Source of the DNA: Robbsia betulipollinis
Lineage (GTDB): Bacteria; Pseudomonadota; Gammaproteobacteria; Burkholderiales; Burkholderiaceae
Assembly (NCBI RefSeq): GCF_026624755.1
Contig: NZ_JAPMXC010000001.1
Location: 1,770,365-1,834,364, forward strand
DNA length: 64,000 bases
Reading direction: 5' to 3'
Part shown: in pieces, positions 34,781 through 45,443 of the stretch
Layout of the letters: each line of letters starts with the position of its first letter
How positions within the stretch are numbered: the stretch's first letter is position 1
Program-made: the position numbers and the translations under genes
The notes under the pieces: model-generated
What the model was told of the DNA's origin: nothing
Database searches by the model: none
Seen by the model: only the letters and a program-made list of their open reading frames with translations

Positions 34781-36373
34781 TCAAAGCGCGCGACGATAGC
34801 CGATCGCCTCCGCCAGATGCGGCGCGGCCACCTGATCCGCATCGGCGAGATCGGCGATCGTGCGCGCGACGCGAAGCACGCGATAGTGCGACCGGGCGGA
34901 CCAGCCGAAACGCCGTGCCGCCTGGTCGAGCAGGCCGCGCATCGCGTCGTCCAGCGCGCAGACCTGATCGACCCGCGTGGCGCCGATCGCGGCATTGGGG
35001 CGCTGCTGCCGAAGGTGTTGGCGCCGTCGCGCCCGGATCACCCGTTCGCGCACTGCCGCGCTGCTTTCGCACGGGGCGCGTTCGCGCGTCGCGCTGGCTG
35101 CCAGCTCGCCGGGCGTCAGCGCCGCCAGTTCCAGCTGGATATCGATGCGGTCCAGCAGGGGGCCCGACAGCTTGTTCCGGTAACGGACGGCGGCGTCGGG
35201 GGCGCAACGGCAGCGGCCGGACGGATCGCCGGCCCAGCCGCACGGGCAGGGGTTCATCGCGGCGACCAGCTGGCAGGCGGCGGGAAACTCCGCCTGGCAC
35301 CCCGCCCGGCTGACGGTGATGGCGCCCGTTTCCAGCGGTTCGCGCAGCATTTCGAGCGTGCGCCGTTCGAACTCGGGCAGCTCATCGAGAAACAGCACGC
35401 CGTGGTGCGCCAGTGTCACCTCGCCTGGACGCGGGGGATTGCCGCCGCCGACGAGCGCCGCGGGACTGGATGAGTGGTGCGGCGCGCGAAACGGCCGATG
35501 GCGCCAGTGCGCGGCGGTGAAGCGCGACGTGCAGCCGCTGAGCAGGGCGGCGGAAGACAGGGCCTCGGCGTCGCTCATCGGGGGCAGGATGCCCGGCAGG
35601 CGCGCCGCCAGCATCGATTTGCCGGCCCCCGGCGGGCCGATCATCAGCAGATGGTGGCCGCCCGCCGCGGCCACTTCCAGCGCGCGTTTCGCCGCGGGCT
35701 GACCGATGACGTCGCGCAGGTCCGGTGCGTGGCCGTCGGTCGCATCCGCCCCCCCGGTGTCGCGCGGAAGGGCCTCGGCGGGATGCAGCCGGCACGCCGC
35801 GACACCGCGCAGGTGCGCGCACAGCGCGCGCAGGTCCGGTACGCCGTAGGCGTCGATGCCCGGTACGCAGGCCGCTTCCCGCGCGTTCGCCAGCGGTAGG
35901 TACAGCACGCTCCCGGATGTCCGCCCGGCGGCGCCGTCGGGCGCGCCGTCACCGGCGCGGCAGGGCACCCCGGCGGGACCGGCAGCCACGCCGCAGGCCA
36001 TCGCGAAGGCGCCCTGGATCGCCCGCAGCTCGCCCGTCAGCGAGAGTTCGCCGACGAAGGTCGCCGCATCCAGCGCCCGTTCCGGCAACTGGGCGCTGGC
36101 GACCAGGATCCCGACCGCGATCGGCAGATCGAAGCGTCCCGAAGCTTTGGGCAGATCCGCCGGTGCGAGATTCACGGTGATGCGACGCGCGGGAAAGTCG
36201 AACGCACAGTTCTGCAACGCCGCGCGCACGCGCTCGCGACTCTCGCGGACTTCCGTGTCGGCCAGCCCGACGATCGAAAACCCGGGCAGGCCGTTGGCCA
36301 GATGCACCTCGACCGTAACTTCGGGCGCGGCGGCGGCGCTCAGCGCGCGGCTGCGGACAATGGCGATCGACAT
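34781..36373 (-). CDS. comM: YifB/ComM family Mg-chelatase-like AAA+ ATPase
   Basis: 530 residues. An N-terminal Lon-protease-like S5 fold (GLPGFSIVGLADTEVRESRE, about residues 25-45) precedes a AAA+ core with Walker A MIGPPGAGKSM, Walker B GVLFLDELPEF and a cysteine-containing PCPCGWAGDPSGRCRC zinc-like cluster. ComM is a bidirectional helicase that extends branch migration during natural transformation in several proteobacteria. ATG 36373 has GGAGG upstream. Its 3' end faces the structured intergenic region. Confidence 0.93.
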   Translation of the reverse strand: MSIAIVRSRALSAAAAPEVTVEVHLANGLPGFSIVGLADTEVRESRERVRAALQNCAFDFPARRITVNLAPADLPKASGRFDLPIAVGILVASAQLPERALDAATFVGELSLTGELRAIQGAFAMACGVAAGPAGVPCRAGDGAPDGAAGRTSGSVLYLPLANAREAACVPGIDAYGVPDLRALCAHLRGVAACRLHPAEALPRDTGGADATDGHAPDLRDVIGQPAAKRALEVAAAGGHHLLMIGPPGAGKSMLAARLPGILPPMSDAEALSSAALLSGCTSRFTAAHWRHRPFRAPHHSSSPAALVGGGNPPRPGEVTLAHHGVLFLDELPEFERRTLEMLREPLETGAITVSRAGCQAEFPAACQLVAAMNPCPCGWAGDPSGRCRCAPDAAVRYRNKLSGPLLDRIDIQLELAALTPGELAASATRERAPCESSAAVRERVIRARRRQHLRQQRPNAAIGATRVDQVCALDDAMRGLLDQAARRFGWSARSHYRVLRVARTIADLADADQVAAPHLAEAIGYRRAL

Positions 36374-36429
36374 CGAACACCCTCCAGGAACGGGGACGCG
36401 TCGCCGGCGCCCGGTGGCGGGTACGCCGC

Positions 36430-37704
<1,275 letters not shown>

Positions 37705-37725
37705 GGCCAAGAGGAAAAGAAAATC

Positions 37726-39132
37726 ATGCGTAAATTCTTGTTGAGCATTCTGATGGCGGGGTCGCTGCTAGGCGCGGCGATCGCTCCCGCGATGGCTCAG
37801 GATGCATCGGCGCCGGCAGCGACCTCGGTCGTCGCGGCATCCGGGGCAGCCGCCGCGCCTGCCGCCGCGTCCGCGCCCGCCGCGCCGACCGCGCCTTTCT
37901 CGATCGACGCGTCGAAGATCGTCGCGGGCGATACGGCATGGATGTTGATGTCGGTGGCGCTCGTTCTGCTGATGACGGTCCCGGGCCTGGCGCTCTTCTA
38001 CGGCGGCATGGTCCGCAAGAAGAACGTGCTGGCGACGATGATGCAGAGTTTCGCGATCTGCTGCGCGGTCACGATCGTCTGGGTGGTGATCGGCTATAGC
38101 CTGGCGTTCACGCCGGGTAACGGTTACATCGGGGGCTTCTCGCGCGTTTTCCTGTCCGGCATGGACTACGTGAAGGGCACGACGACCACGACGCTGACCG
38201 TCAGCCATCTCGCGCCGACGATTCCCGAATCGGTCTTCATGATGTTCCAGATGACGTTCGCGATCATCACGCCGGCGCTGATCACCGGTGCGTTCGCCGA
38301 CCGGATGAAGTTTTCCGCGATGCTGGTGTTCTCGGTGCTCTGGTCGATCATTGTCTACGCGCCGATCGCGCACATGGTCTGGGAGCCGACTGGCTGGCTG
38401 GCGGCCTCGGGCGTGCTGGACTTCGCCGGCGGTACCGTCGTGCATATCAACGCCGGTGTCGCCGGTCTGGTCTGCGCGCTGGTCCTGGGCAAGCGCGTGG
38501 GCTATGGCCGCGAGGTGATGGCGCCGCACAATCTGGTGTTGACGCTGGTGGGCGCCGCCTTGCTGTGGGTGGGCTGGTTCGGCTTCAACGCCGGTTCGGC
38601 GCTGGCCGCGGACGGACGTGCCGGATTCGCGATGATGACCACGCAGGTCGCCACGGCCGCCGCAGCACTGGCCTGGATCTTCGCCGAGTGGATGTCGCGC
38701 GGCAAGCCGTCGGTGCTGGGTCTGGCTTCGGGCGCGGTCGCCGGTCTGGTGGCCATCACCCCGGCAGCCGGCTTCGTCGGCGTGATGGGCGCGCTGATCA
38801 TCGGCATCGTTGCGGGCGTGGTGTGCTTCTGGGGCGCGACCTGGCTCAAGAACAAGCTCGGCTACGACGATTCGCTCGACGCATTCGGCGTGCACGGCAT
38901 TGGCGGTATCGTCGGCGCGTTGCTGACGGGTATCTTCGCCGTGCCTGCGATCAGCGGCCTGGATGGCAGCCTGCTCACGCAGGTCAAGGGCGTGGTGGTG
39001 ACGCTGGTCTACAGCGGCGTGCTGACCTTCGTGCTGTTGAAGGCGGTAGACATGACCATCGGTCTGCGCGTGACCGAAGAGGAAGAGCGCGAAGGCCTGG
39101 ACGTCATCCTGCACGGCGAACACGTGGAGTGA
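37726..39132 (+). CDS. amtB: ammonium transporter AmtB
   Basis: 468 residues. A signal peptide (MRKFLLSILMAGSLLGAAIA) is followed by an Ala/Pro-rich linker of about 30 residues, then eleven membrane helices. The pore twin histidines are H240 (GGTVVHINAG) and H390 (DAFGVHGIGG), 150 residues apart as in E. coli AmtB. ALFYGGMVRKKNVLATMMQ is helix 2. It conducts ammonia/ammonium into the cell under nitrogen limitation. Shine-Dalgarno AGAGGAAA. The operon ends in a clear terminator. Confidence 0.95.
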   Translation: MRKFLLSILMAGSLLGAAIAPAMAQDASAPAATSVVAASGAAAAPAAASAPAAPTAPFSIDASKIVAGDTAWMLMSVALVLLMTVPGLALFYGGMVRKKNVLATMMQSFAICCAVTIVWVVIGYSLAFTPGNGYIGGFSRVFLSGMDYVKGTTTTTLTVSHLAPTIPESVFMMFQMTFAIITPALITGAFADRMKFSAMLVFSVLWSIIVYAPIAHMVWEPTGWLAASGVLDFAGGTVVHINAGVAGLVCALVLGKRVGYGREVMAPHNLVLTLVGAALLWVGWFGFNAGSALAADGRAGFAMMTTQVATAAAALAWIFAEWMSRGKPSVLGLASGAVAGLVAITPAAGFVGVMGALIIGIVAGVVCFWGATWLKNKLGYDDSLDAFGVHGIGGIVGALLTGIFAVPAISGLDGSLLTQVKGVVVTLVYSGVLTFVLLKAVDMTIGLRVTEEEEREGLDVILHGEHVE

Positions 39133-39162
39133 TTCCGGTTTATTGGTAATGGCAGCGACGTT

Positions 39163-39187
39163 GGCCCGCCCATGGCGGGCCTTTTTT
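39163..39187 (+). terminator. intrinsic terminator of glnK-amtB
   Basis: GGCCCGCC (39163-39170), loop CAT, GGCGGGCC (39174-39181), then six T. A textbook rho-independent terminator 30 bp after the amtB stop. Confidence 0.92.
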
Positions 39188-39479
39188 CGTCCTGGCTTCG
39201 GCAACGGTCTCTTGAAATGCAGCGCCCTTATCCCAATATGCTGCACCCTGGCATGCGCAAGCGAGGCTGGTCGCGATGGCCCTGGCCGCCGCAGCGTTTC
39301 GCTGCCCCCGGTCCGCCCATGCGGTGGACGCATGGGGCTGCGGGTCCGCCGCTTGCTTTGAACGGGCGGGTACATGGATAAAACCGGGCTGCGGCCGTAC
39401 AAGGCGGAGCAGAGGTTCCAGCGACCCGCACGTGGCCCCCATACTACAATCCTGCAATTCGAAAGCCCGCGAGAAATTA
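39188..39479. other. intergenic region upstream of gshA
   Basis: About 290 bp between the amtB terminator and gshA. A TACAAT at 39445-39450 lies 30 bp before the gshA ATG and may be its -10, though no good -35 is present. Nothing else is recognised. Confidence 0.5.
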
Positions 39480-40769
39480 ATGGTTCCGCATCTTGTTACC
39501 GCGCTGAACGGCCCACTGCTCGATCTCGAGCGGAAAATACTCGACGCCACGCCGGCGATCGAGCGCTGGTTCAGGCTGGAGTGGCAGGAGCACACGCCAC
39601 CGTTCTATTGTTCGGTCGATCTTCGCAATGCCGGGTTCAAGCTGGCGCCGGTCGACGCGAACCTGTTTCCGGGCGGCTTCAACAACCTGCCGGCCGAGGT
39701 CATGCCGCTTGCGATCCAGGCAACGATGGCCGCAATCGAAAAAATCTGCCCGGACGCGAAGAACCTGCTGCTGATTCCCGAGGCCGGCAATCCCAGCCGC
39801 TCTTATCTCGAAAACCTGGCGCGGTTGTCGTCCATCATGCGGCAAGCGGGCCTGAACGTGCGCATCGGCTCGCTGGACGAGGAATTGGAGGACCCCGTCA
39901 CGGTGACCTTGCCGGACGGACAGCAGTTGATATTCGAACCGCTCGAACGCACGCCGCGGCGTCTCGGCCTGCGCAATTTCGACCCGTGCTCGATCCTGCT
40001 GAACAACGACCTTTCGACGGGCATCCCCAAGGTGCTGGGCCATCTGAACGAACAGTATCTGCTGCCGCCGCTGCACGCGGGCTGGGCCGTGCGCCGCAAG
40101 TCCAACCACTTCGCCTGTTACGACGACGTCGTCAAGCGGTTCGCGAAAAGCGTCGACATCGACCCGTGGATGCTGAATCCGTATTTCGCCCATGTCGACG
40201 GCGTGGACTTCCAGGAACGCATCGGCGAGGAACGGCTGGCCGACAGCATCGATGCGGTGCTGAAGAAGGTCGCGAAGAAGTATCGCGAGTACGGCATCAG
40301 CGAAAAGCCGTACGTGGTCGTGAAATCCGCCTCGGGTACGTACGGCATGGGTGTCATGACGGTACACGATGCGGCCGAGGTGGCCGGGCTCAACAAGCGC
40401 GAGCGCAACAAGATGAGCATCGGCAAGGAAGGCGTCGCCGTCCATGACGTGATCGTGCAGGAAGGCGTGCCGACCTTCGAGCGCGTGCAGGACGCGGTGG
40501 CCGAGCCGGTCGTGTACATGATCGACCGCTATGTCGTCGGCGGTTTCTATCGCGTGCATCACGGACGCGAGCGCGACCAGAACCTCAACGCGCCGGGCAT
40601 GCAGTTCGTGCCGCTGTCGTTCGAGCACGCGGCGCTGCCGGATTCGCACGCCAAGCCGAGCCTCACCCCGCCGAACCGCTTCTACCTGTATGGCGTGGTC
40701 GCGCGCCTGTCGCTGCTGGCGGCGTCGATCGAACTCGAGAAGACCGATCCCGAAGCCATCCAGGTATGA
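39480..40769 (+). CDS. gshA: glutamate-cysteine ligase, Acidithiobacillus type
   Basis: 429 residues. First step of glutathione synthesis, ATP-dependent ligation of glutamate and cysteine. This is the betaproteobacterial/Acidithiobacillus-type family, unrelated in sequence to E. coli GshA: MVPHLVTALNGPLLDLERKI, the FPGGFNNLPAEVMPLAIQA stretch and VVKSASGTYGMGVMTVHD (likely the ATP-grasp-like loop). ATG 39480 has GAGAAA upstream. gshB follows after 42 bp, so the whole glutathione pathway is one unit. Confidence 0.92.
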   Translation: MVPHLVTALNGPLLDLERKILDATPAIERWFRLEWQEHTPPFYCSVDLRNAGFKLAPVDANLFPGGFNNLPAEVMPLAIQATMAAIEKICPDAKNLLLIPEAGNPSRSYLENLARLSSIMRQAGLNVRIGSLDEELEDPVTVTLPDGQQLIFEPLERTPRRLGLRNFDPCSILLNNDLSTGIPKVLGHLNEQYLLPPLHAGWAVRRKSNHFACYDDVVKRFAKSVDIDPWMLNPYFAHVDGVDFQERIGEERLADSIDAVLKKVAKKYREYGISEKPYVVVKSASGTYGMGVMTVHDAAEVAGLNKRERNKMSIGKEGVAVHDVIVQEGVPTFERVQDAVAEPVVYMIDRYVVGGFYRVHHGRERDQNLNAPGMQFVPLSFEHAALPDSHAKPSLTPPNRFYLYGVVARLSLLAASIELEKTDPEAIQV

Positions 40770-40811
40770 TCGAAGACCTGTAAAAGTGCATAACATTCTC
40801 TAGGCGGAACG

Positions 40812-41780
40812 ATGAAAATCCTGTTTATCGCGGACCCGCTCGAAAGCTTCAAGATCTATAAGGACAGCACATACACGATGATGGCCGAGGCGGCTGCGCG
40901 CGGACATCAGGTGTACGCATGCGAAGCGCGCGAACTCGCCTACGAGGCCGGCGAGGTGTCCGCGCCGGTGGCGCGCATCGAGATCGTCGGCAGCGATCAG
41001 AAAATGTGGTTCCGCCGCGATGCGGCCCAGGAACGGGCGCTGACCGCCTTCGACGCCGTGCTGATGCGCAAGGATCCGCCGTTCGACCTGGAATACGTAA
41101 CGTCCACCTGGCTGCTGGAACTCGCCGAGCGGGCCGGCGCGCGCGTCTTCAACAAGCCGCAGGCCATCCGCGATCACTCCGAAAAGCTCGCGATCGGCGA
41201 GTTCCCGCAATTCGTCGCGCCGACCCTGGTGACGAAGAGCGCGGAGCGCATCCGGCGCTTTCACGCGGCGCATGGCGATGTGATCCTGAAACCGCTCGAC
41301 GGCATGGGCGGCATGGGTATCTTCCGCGTGCGCGAGGATGCGATGAATCTGGGGTCCATCATCGAAACGCTTGGCGAGGACGGCCGGCGCTCGATCATGG
41401 CGCAGCGCTTCATCCCGGAAATCAAGGACGGCGACAAGCGCATCCTGCTGATAGGCGGCAAACCGGTGCCGTTCGCACTGGCCCGCGTGCCGCAGGGCAC
41501 CGAGATTCGCGGCAATCTCGCCGCCGGTGGCGTGGGCCGCGCCCAGCCGCTCGACGCGCGCGATCAGCATATCGCCGCGACGCTCGCGCCGGTGCTCTGG
41601 GACCGCGGGCTGTTGCTGGTCGGACTGGATTCGATCGGCGAATGGCTTACCGAGGTGAACGTGACCAGTCCGACTTGTTTCCGCGAGATCATGGATCAGA
41701 CCGGGTTCGACGTCGCCGGGATGTTCATCGACGCGCTCGAGGAAGCCGCTGGCCGCGCGTCTTCGACAACCGCGGGCTGA
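40812..41780 (+). CDS. gshB: glutathione synthetase
   Basis: 322 residues, the bacterial GshB ATP-grasp enzyme joining gamma-glutamylcysteine and glycine. Seen motifs: IADPLESFKIYKDSTYTMM at the N-terminus, VLMRKDPPFDLEYVTSTWLL, the glycine-rich loop LKPLDGMGGMGIFR, and the metal-binding end WLTEVNVTSPTCFREI. It lies 42 bp after gshA with GGCGGA before the ATG. A 16-bp palindrome at 41791-41806 follows the stop and may act as an end signal. Confidence 0.96.
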   Translation: MKILFIADPLESFKIYKDSTYTMMAEAAARGHQVYACEARELAYEAGEVSAPVARIEIVGSDQKMWFRRDAAQERALTAFDAVLMRKDPPFDLEYVTSTWLLELAERAGARVFNKPQAIRDHSEKLAIGEFPQFVAPTLVTKSAERIRRFHAAHGDVILKPLDGMGGMGIFRVREDAMNLGSIIETLGEDGRRSIMAQRFIPEIKDGDKRILLIGGKPVPFALARVPQGTEIRGNLAAGGVGRAQPLDARDQHIAATLAPVLWDRGLLLVGLDSIGEWLTEVNVTSPTCFREIMDQTGFDVAGMFIDALEEAAGRASSTTAG

Positions 41781-41790
41781 CCGTCGAACG

Positions 41791-41806
41791 GCGCGGGCGC
41801 CCGCGC
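41791..41806. repeat. 16-bp perfect palindrome after gshB
   Basis: The palindrome has half-site GCGCGGGC and its complement, 10 bp after the gshB stop. No U-tract follows, so a terminator role is only possible. Confidence 0.5.
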
Positions 41807-41832
41807 AGGCGACTGCCGGATACACAACAAAC

Positions 41833-41841
41833 TGTTACAAT
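41833..41841 (+). promoter_or_regulatory. putative extended -10 promoter of the PTS genes
   Basis: TGTTACAAT contains TG at the extended -10 position and TACAAT. It lies 140 bp upstream of the EIIA ATG. The -35 region is poor (CTGCCG at 17 bp). Confidence 0.42.
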
Positions 41842-41980
41842 CGCCCGGCAGGCCGTGCATGGGTTTTCCCACGCGCGGCCACATATTCGTCTTATCACTT
41901 CCAGAAGCTGCGCGGAATGGGCATTCGACATCCGCGTGCCGTCGCCTCTGGATCCATCAAGCCCCGGGGCTTTAGTTGAT

Positions 41981-42448
41981 ATGGCCGGAATACTGATTGT
42001 CGCCCATGCTCCTCTGGCCAGTGCGCTGCGGGACTGCCTGACGCACATCTACTGCGGATTGCCATCGCGGATCGGAGCGATCGACGTTCTGCCCGACACC
42101 GATCCCGCCACGGTCACGGCACTGGCCCGCACCGAGATCGAGCGCCTGAAGGAATGCAACGGCACGCTGGTGCTCGCCGATCTCTATGGCGCGACCCCGG
42201 CGAACATCGCCTCGCGTCTCGCCACGCTACCGGACGTGCGCGTGCTGGCCGGCGTCAATCTGCCGATGCTGCTGCGTGCGGTCTGCTACCGCAATACGCC
42301 TCTCGACATGCTGGTCGAGAAAACGCTGGCGGGGGGCGCCAACGGCATCCAGGCCGTTAACGCGGCCGCGCCGTGCGTCTTCCCCGTTCCTCCCGTCCCC
42401 TGCACGACCGAGCATCATGCTGCGCGAAGAACTCACCATCGTCAATAA
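41981..42448 (+). CDS. PTS EIIA component, mannose family
   Basis: 155 residues. The phosphoacceptor is H9 in GILIVAHAPLASALRDCL; LVLADLYGATPANIA and VLAGVNLPMLLRAV are the EIIA(Man) fold. It receives phosphate from HPr. There is no EIIB or EIIC partner here, so it probably regulates other proteins. The last ten codons overlap the start of ptsH by 32 bp in another frame, giving an atypical His/Arg tail (TEHHAARRTHHRQ). Confidence 0.9.
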   Translation: MAGILIVAHAPLASALRDCLTHIYCGLPSRIGAIDVLPDTDPATVTALARTEIERLKECNGTLVLADLYGATPANIASRLATLPDVRVLAGVNLPMLLRAVCYRNTPLDMLVEKTLAGGANGIQAVNAAAPCVFPVPPVPCTTEHHAARRTHHRQ

Positions 42449-42686
42449 ACTGGGGCTGCACGCCCGCGCGTCCGCGAAGCTCACGCAACTCGCCGGCAAA
42501 TATCAATCCGAGATATGGCTGTCGCGCAACGGCCGCCGCATCAATGCGAAAAGCATCATGGGCGTCATGATGCTGGCCGCAGGCATCGGCAGCACGGTCG
42601 TGCTGGAGACCGAAGGCGCGGATGAAGGCGAGGCCATGACCGGACTGAAAGCGCTGATCGCCGACAAGTTCGGCGAAGGGCAGTAG
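42417..42686 (+). CDS. ptsH: phosphocarrier protein HPr
   Basis: 89 residues, complete. The EI-phosphorylated histidine is H15 in NKLGLHARASAKLTQLA. The regulatory serine region is NAKSIMGVMMLAAG, so Ser phosphorylation is possible if HPrK is present. The ATG lies 32 bp inside the EIIA gene, indicating coupled translation. EI follows after 62 bp. Confidence 0.95.
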   Translation: MLREELTIVNKLGLHARASAKLTQLAGKYQSEIWLSRNGRRINAKSIMGVMMLAAGIGSTVVLETEGADEGEAMTGLKALIADKFGEGQ

Positions 42687-42748
42687 ACCTTGGTCGGCTG
42701 GCATCGCCACCTGCGACCGAATCAGAACAACATCTCGTAGGAGCGCCC

Positions 42749-44509
42749 ATGTCTTTCACCCTGCATGGCATCCCTGTCTCAAAAGGCATCGCGATCGGCC
42801 GCGCCTACCTGATCGGTCCGGCGGCGGTCGACGTCGATCACTACCTGGTGGATAGCGCCGACATCGCCGCCGAGGTTGCCCGATTCGTCGCCGCCCAGGA
42901 GGTGGTGCACGAAGAACTCGACACGCTGCGGCGCGAACTGCCGCCCGACGCGCCCGGCGAGATGGACGCTTTCCTGAACGTCCATTCGCTGATCCTGCGT
43001 GATGCGATGTTGAGCGAGGCTACCGTGGAGCTGATCCGCGCCCGGCGCTATAACGCCGAGTGGGCGTTATCCGAACAGCTCGCGATGCTGGTCGGGCATT
43101 TCGACGAGATCGACGACCCTTATCTGCGCGAGCGCCGCGCCGACGTCGAGCAGGTCGCGGAGCGAATGCTGAAGGTGCTGGCGGGCCGGCCGTCTGCCGC
43201 CGCGCTGGTCGCCGATCGCACGCGCGACGGCAGCGACATGAACATGATCGTGGTCGCGCACGACATCGCGCCCGCCGACATGCTGCAATTCAAGACGCAG
43301 AATTTCGGGGGCTTCGTCACCGACCTCGGCGGCCGCACCTCGCATACGGCGATCGTGGCGCGCAGTTTCGGCATCCCGGCGGCGGTGGGCGTTCAGCAGG
43401 CCAGCGCACTGATCCGCTCGGACGACGTCATCATCGTCGATGGCGAGCGCGGCGTCGTCATCGTCGCGCCCACGCAGGCGGTGCTCGAGGAGTACAGCTA
43501 CCGGCAGAGCGAGCGGGCGCTGGAGCAGCGCAAGCTGCAGATGCTGCGCTCGGCGACCACCCAGACGCTGGACGGCACGCCGATCGCCCTGTGCGCGAAC
43601 ATCGAGCTGCCCGTCGACGGCGTGGCGGCCTGCGCGGCGGGCGCGGCGGGCGTGGGTCTGTTCCGCACCGAATTCCTGTTCATGAACCGGCGCGACGGCC
43701 TGCCCGACGAGGAAGAGCAGGTCGCCCAGTACCGCTGCGCGATCGAGGCGATGGGCGGCCTGCCGGTCACCATTCGCACGATCGACGTCGGCGCCGACAA
43801 GCCGCTCGACACGCGCGGCGGCGCCGACGGTTTCGAGGCCGAGATGAATCCCGCGCTCGGCCTGCGTGCGATTCGCTGGTGTCTGTCCGAGCCGCAGATG
43901 TTCCTCACGCAGTTGCGGGCGATCCTGCGTGCGTCGGCGTTCGGTCCGGTACGTATCCTCATCCCGATGCTGGCCCACGCGAGCGAGATCGACCAGACGC
44001 TCGACCTGATCGACGACGCCCGGCGGCAATGCGACGCCGCGGGCCTGGCTTACGACCCGAACCTGAAGATCGGAGCGATGATCGAGATTCCGGCGGCCGT
44101 CCTGGCGTTGCCGCTGTTTCTCAAGCGTTTCGATTTCCTGTCGATCGGCACCAACGATCTGATCCAGTACGCACTGGCGATCGACCGGGCCGACAGCGCG
44201 GTCGCGCATCTCTACGACCCGCTCCACCCGGCGGTGCTCACGCTGATTTCGATGACGATCCGCGAAGCGACGCGGGCGCGCGTGCCGGTGGCCGTCTGCG
44301 GGGAAATGGCGGGCGACCCGACGATGACGCGTCTGCTGCTGGGCATGGGTCTGCGCGAATTCTCGATGCACCCCAGCCAGTTGCTGGTCGTCAAACGGGA
44401 AGTGCTGCGCGCCGATCTCGCGGCGCTCGAACGGGCCGCGGCCGATCTGGTGGCGATGGTCGAGCCGCTTGAAATCAAGGCGGCTTTCGAACGCCTGGGC
44501 CAGCTTTAG
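42749..44509 (+). CDS. ptsI: PTS enzyme I (phosphoenolpyruvate-protein phosphotransferase)
   Basis: 586 residues. It transfers phosphate from PEP to HPr. The swivel histidine is H199 in GGRTSHTAIVARSFG; the PEP-binding domain has GLFRTEFLFMNR, MIEIPAAVLAL and the catalytic cysteine C517 in VAVCGEMAGDP. Third gene of EIIA-HPr-EI. Convergent with moeB, with only 2 bp between stops. Confidence 0.96.
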   Translation: MSFTLHGIPVSKGIAIGRAYLIGPAAVDVDHYLVDSADIAAEVARFVAAQEVVHEELDTLRRELPPDAPGEMDAFLNVHSLILRDAMLSEATVELIRARRYNAEWALSEQLAMLVGHFDEIDDPYLRERRADVEQVAERMLKVLAGRPSAAALVADRTRDGSDMNMIVVAHDIAPADMLQFKTQNFGGFVTDLGGRTSHTAIVARSFGIPAAVGVQQASALIRSDDVIIVDGERGVVIVAPTQAVLEEYSYRQSERALEQRKLQMLRSATTQTLDGTPIALCANIELPVDGVAACAAGAAGVGLFRTEFLFMNRRDGLPDEEEQVAQYRCAIEAMGGLPVTIRTIDVGADKPLDTRGGADGFEAEMNPALGLRAIRWCLSEPQMFLTQLRAILRASAFGPVRILIPMLAHASEIDQTLDLIDDARRQCDAAGLAYDPNLKIGAMIEIPAAVLALPLFLKRFDFLSIGTNDLIQYALAIDRADSAVAHLYDPLHPAVLTLISMTIREATRARVPVAVCGEMAGDPTMTRLLLGMGLREFSMHPSQLLVVKREVLRADLAALERAAADLVAMVEPLEIKAAFERLGQL

Positions 44510-44511
44510 CC

Positions 44512-45309
44512 TCACCTATTCGCTTGATCGCTCAAGGCGGCGGGAGATCCCGACGGCAGACCCCGGCCGCCGCAGACCAGGCAGTCGGGCTGCCGGCCGA
44601 CGCGAATCTCGCTCCACGTCATGCGCAGGCTGTCCAGCATCATCAGGCGCCCGGTGAGGGTGCCGCCGACGCCGGCCACCAGCTTGAGCGCCTCGGCCGC
44701 CTGAATCGCGCCGATCATCCCCACCGTCGGTGAAAACACCCCCATCGTGGCGCACGCGGCTTCTTCCGGAATGGCATCGGGCGGAAAAATGCAGGCGTAA
44801 CACGGCGAGTCGTCGCGGCGGAAGTCGAAGCTCGTCACCTGGCCATCGAAGCGCAGTGCTGCGCCCGACACCAGCGGCACCCGGTGCCGCACGCATGCCC
44901 GGTTGATCTGCTGCCGTATCTCGAAATGATCGGTGCAGTCGAGGACCACATCCGCATCCGCCACCAGCGTGTCGAGCAATGCGGCGTCGGCGTGCCGGGC
45001 CACCGCCGTGACCCGGATATCGGGGTTGAGCCGGCCGATGCCGCTGCGCAGCGACGCCACCTTGGGCATGTCGATGCTGGCCATCGTATGCGCGATCTGG
45101 CGTTGCAGATTCGTCAGATCGACCTGGTCGCCATCGACGAGCGTCATCCGGCCCAGGCCGGCCGCTGCGAGATACAGGGCTGCCGGGCACCCGAGGCCAC
45201 CCGCGCCGATGATCAGCGCGCGCGCATCCAGGATCTTCCGCTGCGCCTCGATGCCCCATTCGTCCAGCAGGATATGACGCGAATAGCGCAGGAGTTGCTC
45301 GTCGTTCAT
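44512..45309 (-). CDS. MoeB/ThiF-like ubiquitin-like activating E1 enzyme
   Basis: 265 residues. It adenylates the C-terminal glycine of a sulfur-carrier protein (MoaD or ThiS). The ATP loop is ALIIGAGGLGCPAALYLA; the catalytic or thioester region is SPCYACIFP and the zinc site is completed by PDCLVCGG, giving two CxxC pairs. DLTNLQRQIAH is invariant in the family. The carrier is not nearby, so moeB versus thiF cannot be decided. Start ATG 45309 (MNDEQLLRYSRH); an alternative is 45324. Divergent from nothing; ctpA lies upstream on the same strand. Confidence 0.9.
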   Translation of the reverse strand: MNDEQLLRYSRHILLDEWGIEAQRKILDARALIIGAGGLGCPAALYLAAAGLGRMTLVDGDQVDLTNLQRQIAHTMASIDMPKVASLRSGIGRLNPDIRVTAVARHADAALLDTLVADADVVLDCTDHFEIRQQINRACVRHRVPLVSGAALRFDGQVTSFDFRRDDSPCYACIFPPDAIPEEAACATMGVFSPTVGMIGAIQAAEALKLVAGVGGTLTGRLMMLDSLRMTWSEIRVGRQPDCLVCGGRGLPSGSPAALSDQANR

Positions 45310-45371
45310 GGAGAGTCTCGTCACCGGGCGACCGCATGGCAGGGGGAACCACGGTCGGCGCCGCGCACCAT

Positions 45372-45396
45372 TGAAAACAGCCCGTTGCCGGGCTGT
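45372..45396 (-). terminator. intrinsic terminator after ctpA
   Basis: ACAGCCCG (45377-45384) pairs with CGGGCTGT (45389-45396) around a 4-nt loop. On the minus strand it is followed by TTTTCAA. It lies 47 bp downstream of the ctpA stop and separates ctpA from moeB/thiF. Confidence 0.7.
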
Positions 45397-45443
45397 CGTG
45401 TCCTACGAGCGGGCCCCCGGGAACCCGGTTCGCCCGCTTGTCC

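Noticed and set aside
34560-34995. Small open frames between the lipoprotein and comM
   Set aside because: Arg/Ala/Pro-rich shadows overlapping the comM 3' end in other frames, without ribosome-binding sites.
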